Both the position numbers and the translations under genes were made by a program. Under the pieces are notes generated by a model. It saw only the letters and a list, made by a program, of their open reading frames with translations. It searched no databases and had not been told where the DNA came from. From an uncultured Spartobacteria bacterium (GTDB lineage: Bacteria; Verrucomicrobiota; Verrucomicrobiia; Chthoniobacterales; Chthoniobacteraceae): a stretch of DNA of 64,000 nt. The stretch lies in contig CAIURC010000016.1 in assembly GCA_903901425.1 (NCBI GenBank), forward strand, positions 1 to 64,000, read 5' to 3'. Of the stretch, positions 62,914 through 64,000 are shown piece by piece; the first letter of the stretch is position 1, and each line of letters opens with the position of its first letter.

Positions 62914-64000
62914 ATGAACAGCACCCCCGCCAGCACCGTCTGTGTCCCCACACTGCGCCGCAAGGTCGCATGGCGGATCCTGCCCCTCGTAGTGGTCCTC
63001 TACGTGGTGTCGTATCTGGACCGCGCCAACGTGGCTTTTGCAAAGCTCAGGATGGGCCAGGCCCTCGGATTTTCCGAGGAAGTGTTCGGTTTCGGAATCG
63101 GTGTCTTCTTCGTGGGCTATCTCTTCCTTGAAATCCCCGGTGCCCTTCTGGTGGAACGCTGGAGCGCACGCAAGTGGTTTGCACGGATTTTGATTACCTG
63201 GGGTGTCATCTCCGCGGCCATGGCCTTTGTAAGAACGCCCGCCCAGTTTTACTGGGCACGGTTCCTCCTTGGTATGGCGGAGGCGGGTTTTTTCCCGGGG
63301 ATCATCGTCTACTTCTCGCATTGGTTTGTGCAGAGCGACCGGTCCCGGGCTCTCTCCTGGCTACTGGTGTCGGTGCCCTTCAGCCTTGCCTTGGGAGCCC
63401 CGGTATCCTCCCTCCTCCTCGACGTGCAAAGCCTCGGCCTGGCAGGCTGGCAGTGGCTTTTCATCGTTGAAGGGCTGCCCGCAGTGCTCCTTGGATTCCT
63501 TGTGCTGGCGTGCTTCACCGACCGGCCCAGAAACGCGCACTGGCTGTCCCAAGCCGAACGCGATCATCTGGAGAACGAACTTGCCGCGGAGGCTGCCGCG
63601 AAAGAAACCGTATTAAAACTCAGCGTGTGGCAGGCACTCCGCCTGCCCGCAGTCTGGCTTCTCGCACTCGGCGTCATGATCGGCAACAGCGGCGGCTATG
63701 CCATGAACTTCTGGCTCCCCACCACGGTGAAAAACCTCTCCAAAGGTTCTGACAAAATGACGCTGCTTTACAGCGGCATTTACTACGCCTTTGGCATCCT
63801 CAGTGTCTTGGTTTCAGGATACTCGGCAGACCGGACCGGGGACCGGAAATGGCATGCCGCGGGCGGCATGATGACGACCGGATTCTTTCTGCTGTGCAGC
63901 ACCATTCCGGGTCAGCCGTTCGGCACTCAGATGATCTGGCTCTGTCTCACTGCGCTTGCGGCTTTTTTCTGGATCGCACCCTTCTGGACGCTGCCCTCCC
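62914..64000 (+). CDS. MFS transporter, anion:cation symporter type (runs off the window)
   Basis: The frame from ATG 62914 stays open to the window end, with at least 362 residues visible. It has the family start RILPLVVVLYVVSYLDRANV and the motif FLEIPGALLVERWSARKWFAR. This class (ACS family, as GudP or ExuT) imports hexuronates, aldonates and similar acids. It lies 17 bases after the FAH-family gene. Probably about 70 residues are missing. Confidence 0.88.
   Translation, partial: MNSTPASTVCVPTLRRKVAWRILPLVVVLYVVSYLDRANVAFAKLRMGQALGFSEEVFGFGIGVFFVGYLFLEIPGALLVERWSARKWFARILITWGVISAAMAFVRTPAQFYWARFLLGMAEAGFFPGIIVYFSHWFVQSDRSRALSWLLVSVPFSLALGAPVSSLLLDVQSLGLAGWQWLFIVEGLPAVLLGFLVLACFTDRPRNAHWLSQAERDHLENELAAEAAAKETVLKLSVWQALRLPAVWLLALGVMIGNSGGYAMNFWLPTTVKNLSKGSDKMTLLYSGIYYAFGILSVLVSGYSADRTGDRKWHAAGGMMTTGFFLLCSTIPGQPFGTQMIWLCLTALAAFFWIAPFWTLPS

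Overview
The window comes from a GC-rich, Gram-negative-type bacterium, most probably a Verrucomicrobiota member or a close PVC relative. The evidence is a DUF1592/DUF1552 protein pair, an alternative complex III (ACIII) locus fused to an aa3 oxidase locus, type I secretion, and many lipoprotein and Tat signals. This placement is inferred from gene content only. No rRNA, tRNA, CRISPR array or intact mobile element was seen.

Layout. 1-5887: end of a giant octapeptide-repeat protein, a terminator, then a type I secretion ABC exporter and its membrane-fusion protein. 5891-7057: a small RNase III-like protein and a UVR-motif protein that looks leaderless. 7141-12006: a peptide-type ABC importer (lipoprotein, two permeases, one ATPase). 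12037-14508 (minus): an alkaline-phosphatase-fold protein without its catalytic serine, miaE and tmk. 14631-19826: pyruvate carboxylase and an ArnT/PMT-like glycosyltransferase.

19957-39895 is a 20-kb respiratory super-operon. In order it encodes ACIII ActA-F, a small membrane protein, a CcoN-like protein missing most metal ligands, a CcoO-like cytochrome, two more c-type cytochromes, aa3 oxidase subunits I, III and IV, two small proteins, subunit II, heme A synthase, heme O synthase, a SCO copper chaperone and a DUF420 protein. Quinol electrons would pass from ACIII through the c-type hemes to CuA and the aa3 centre. The terminal genes make heme A and deliver copper. A perfect TGTGA-N6-TCACA palindrome lies just upstream.

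39943-44094 is housekeeping: ffh, rpsP with a strong terminator, an MBL hydrolase and a TIGR03790 protein. 44149-51567 is accessory: AlkD-like and GNAT genes, a leftward propeller/FGGY kinase/KDPG-aldolase operon, a decayed IS3-family element, a FadR/UxuR-type GntR regulator and gene-poor DNA. 51568-56917 holds a DUF1592 gene with a homopolymer frameshift and a DUF1552 gene. 57435 to the window end is a catabolic operon: 2-hydroxyacid dehydrogenase, Tat-exported SMP-30 lactonase, Mqo-family oxidase, DHDPS-family lyase, FAH-family hydrolase and an MFS transporter that runs off the end.

A TTTGGTATACnGTT element resembling the UxuR/ExuR operator core occurs four times: before the propeller/kinase/aldolase operon, before gntR, ahead of the DUF1592 region, and before the dehydrogenase operon. 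This suggests one sugar-acid regulon spread over about 15 kb. The strongest candidates for something undescribed are the ligand-poor CcoN-like subunit inside the ACIII-aa3 operon, the His-rich tails shared by its subunits, and this putative regulon.
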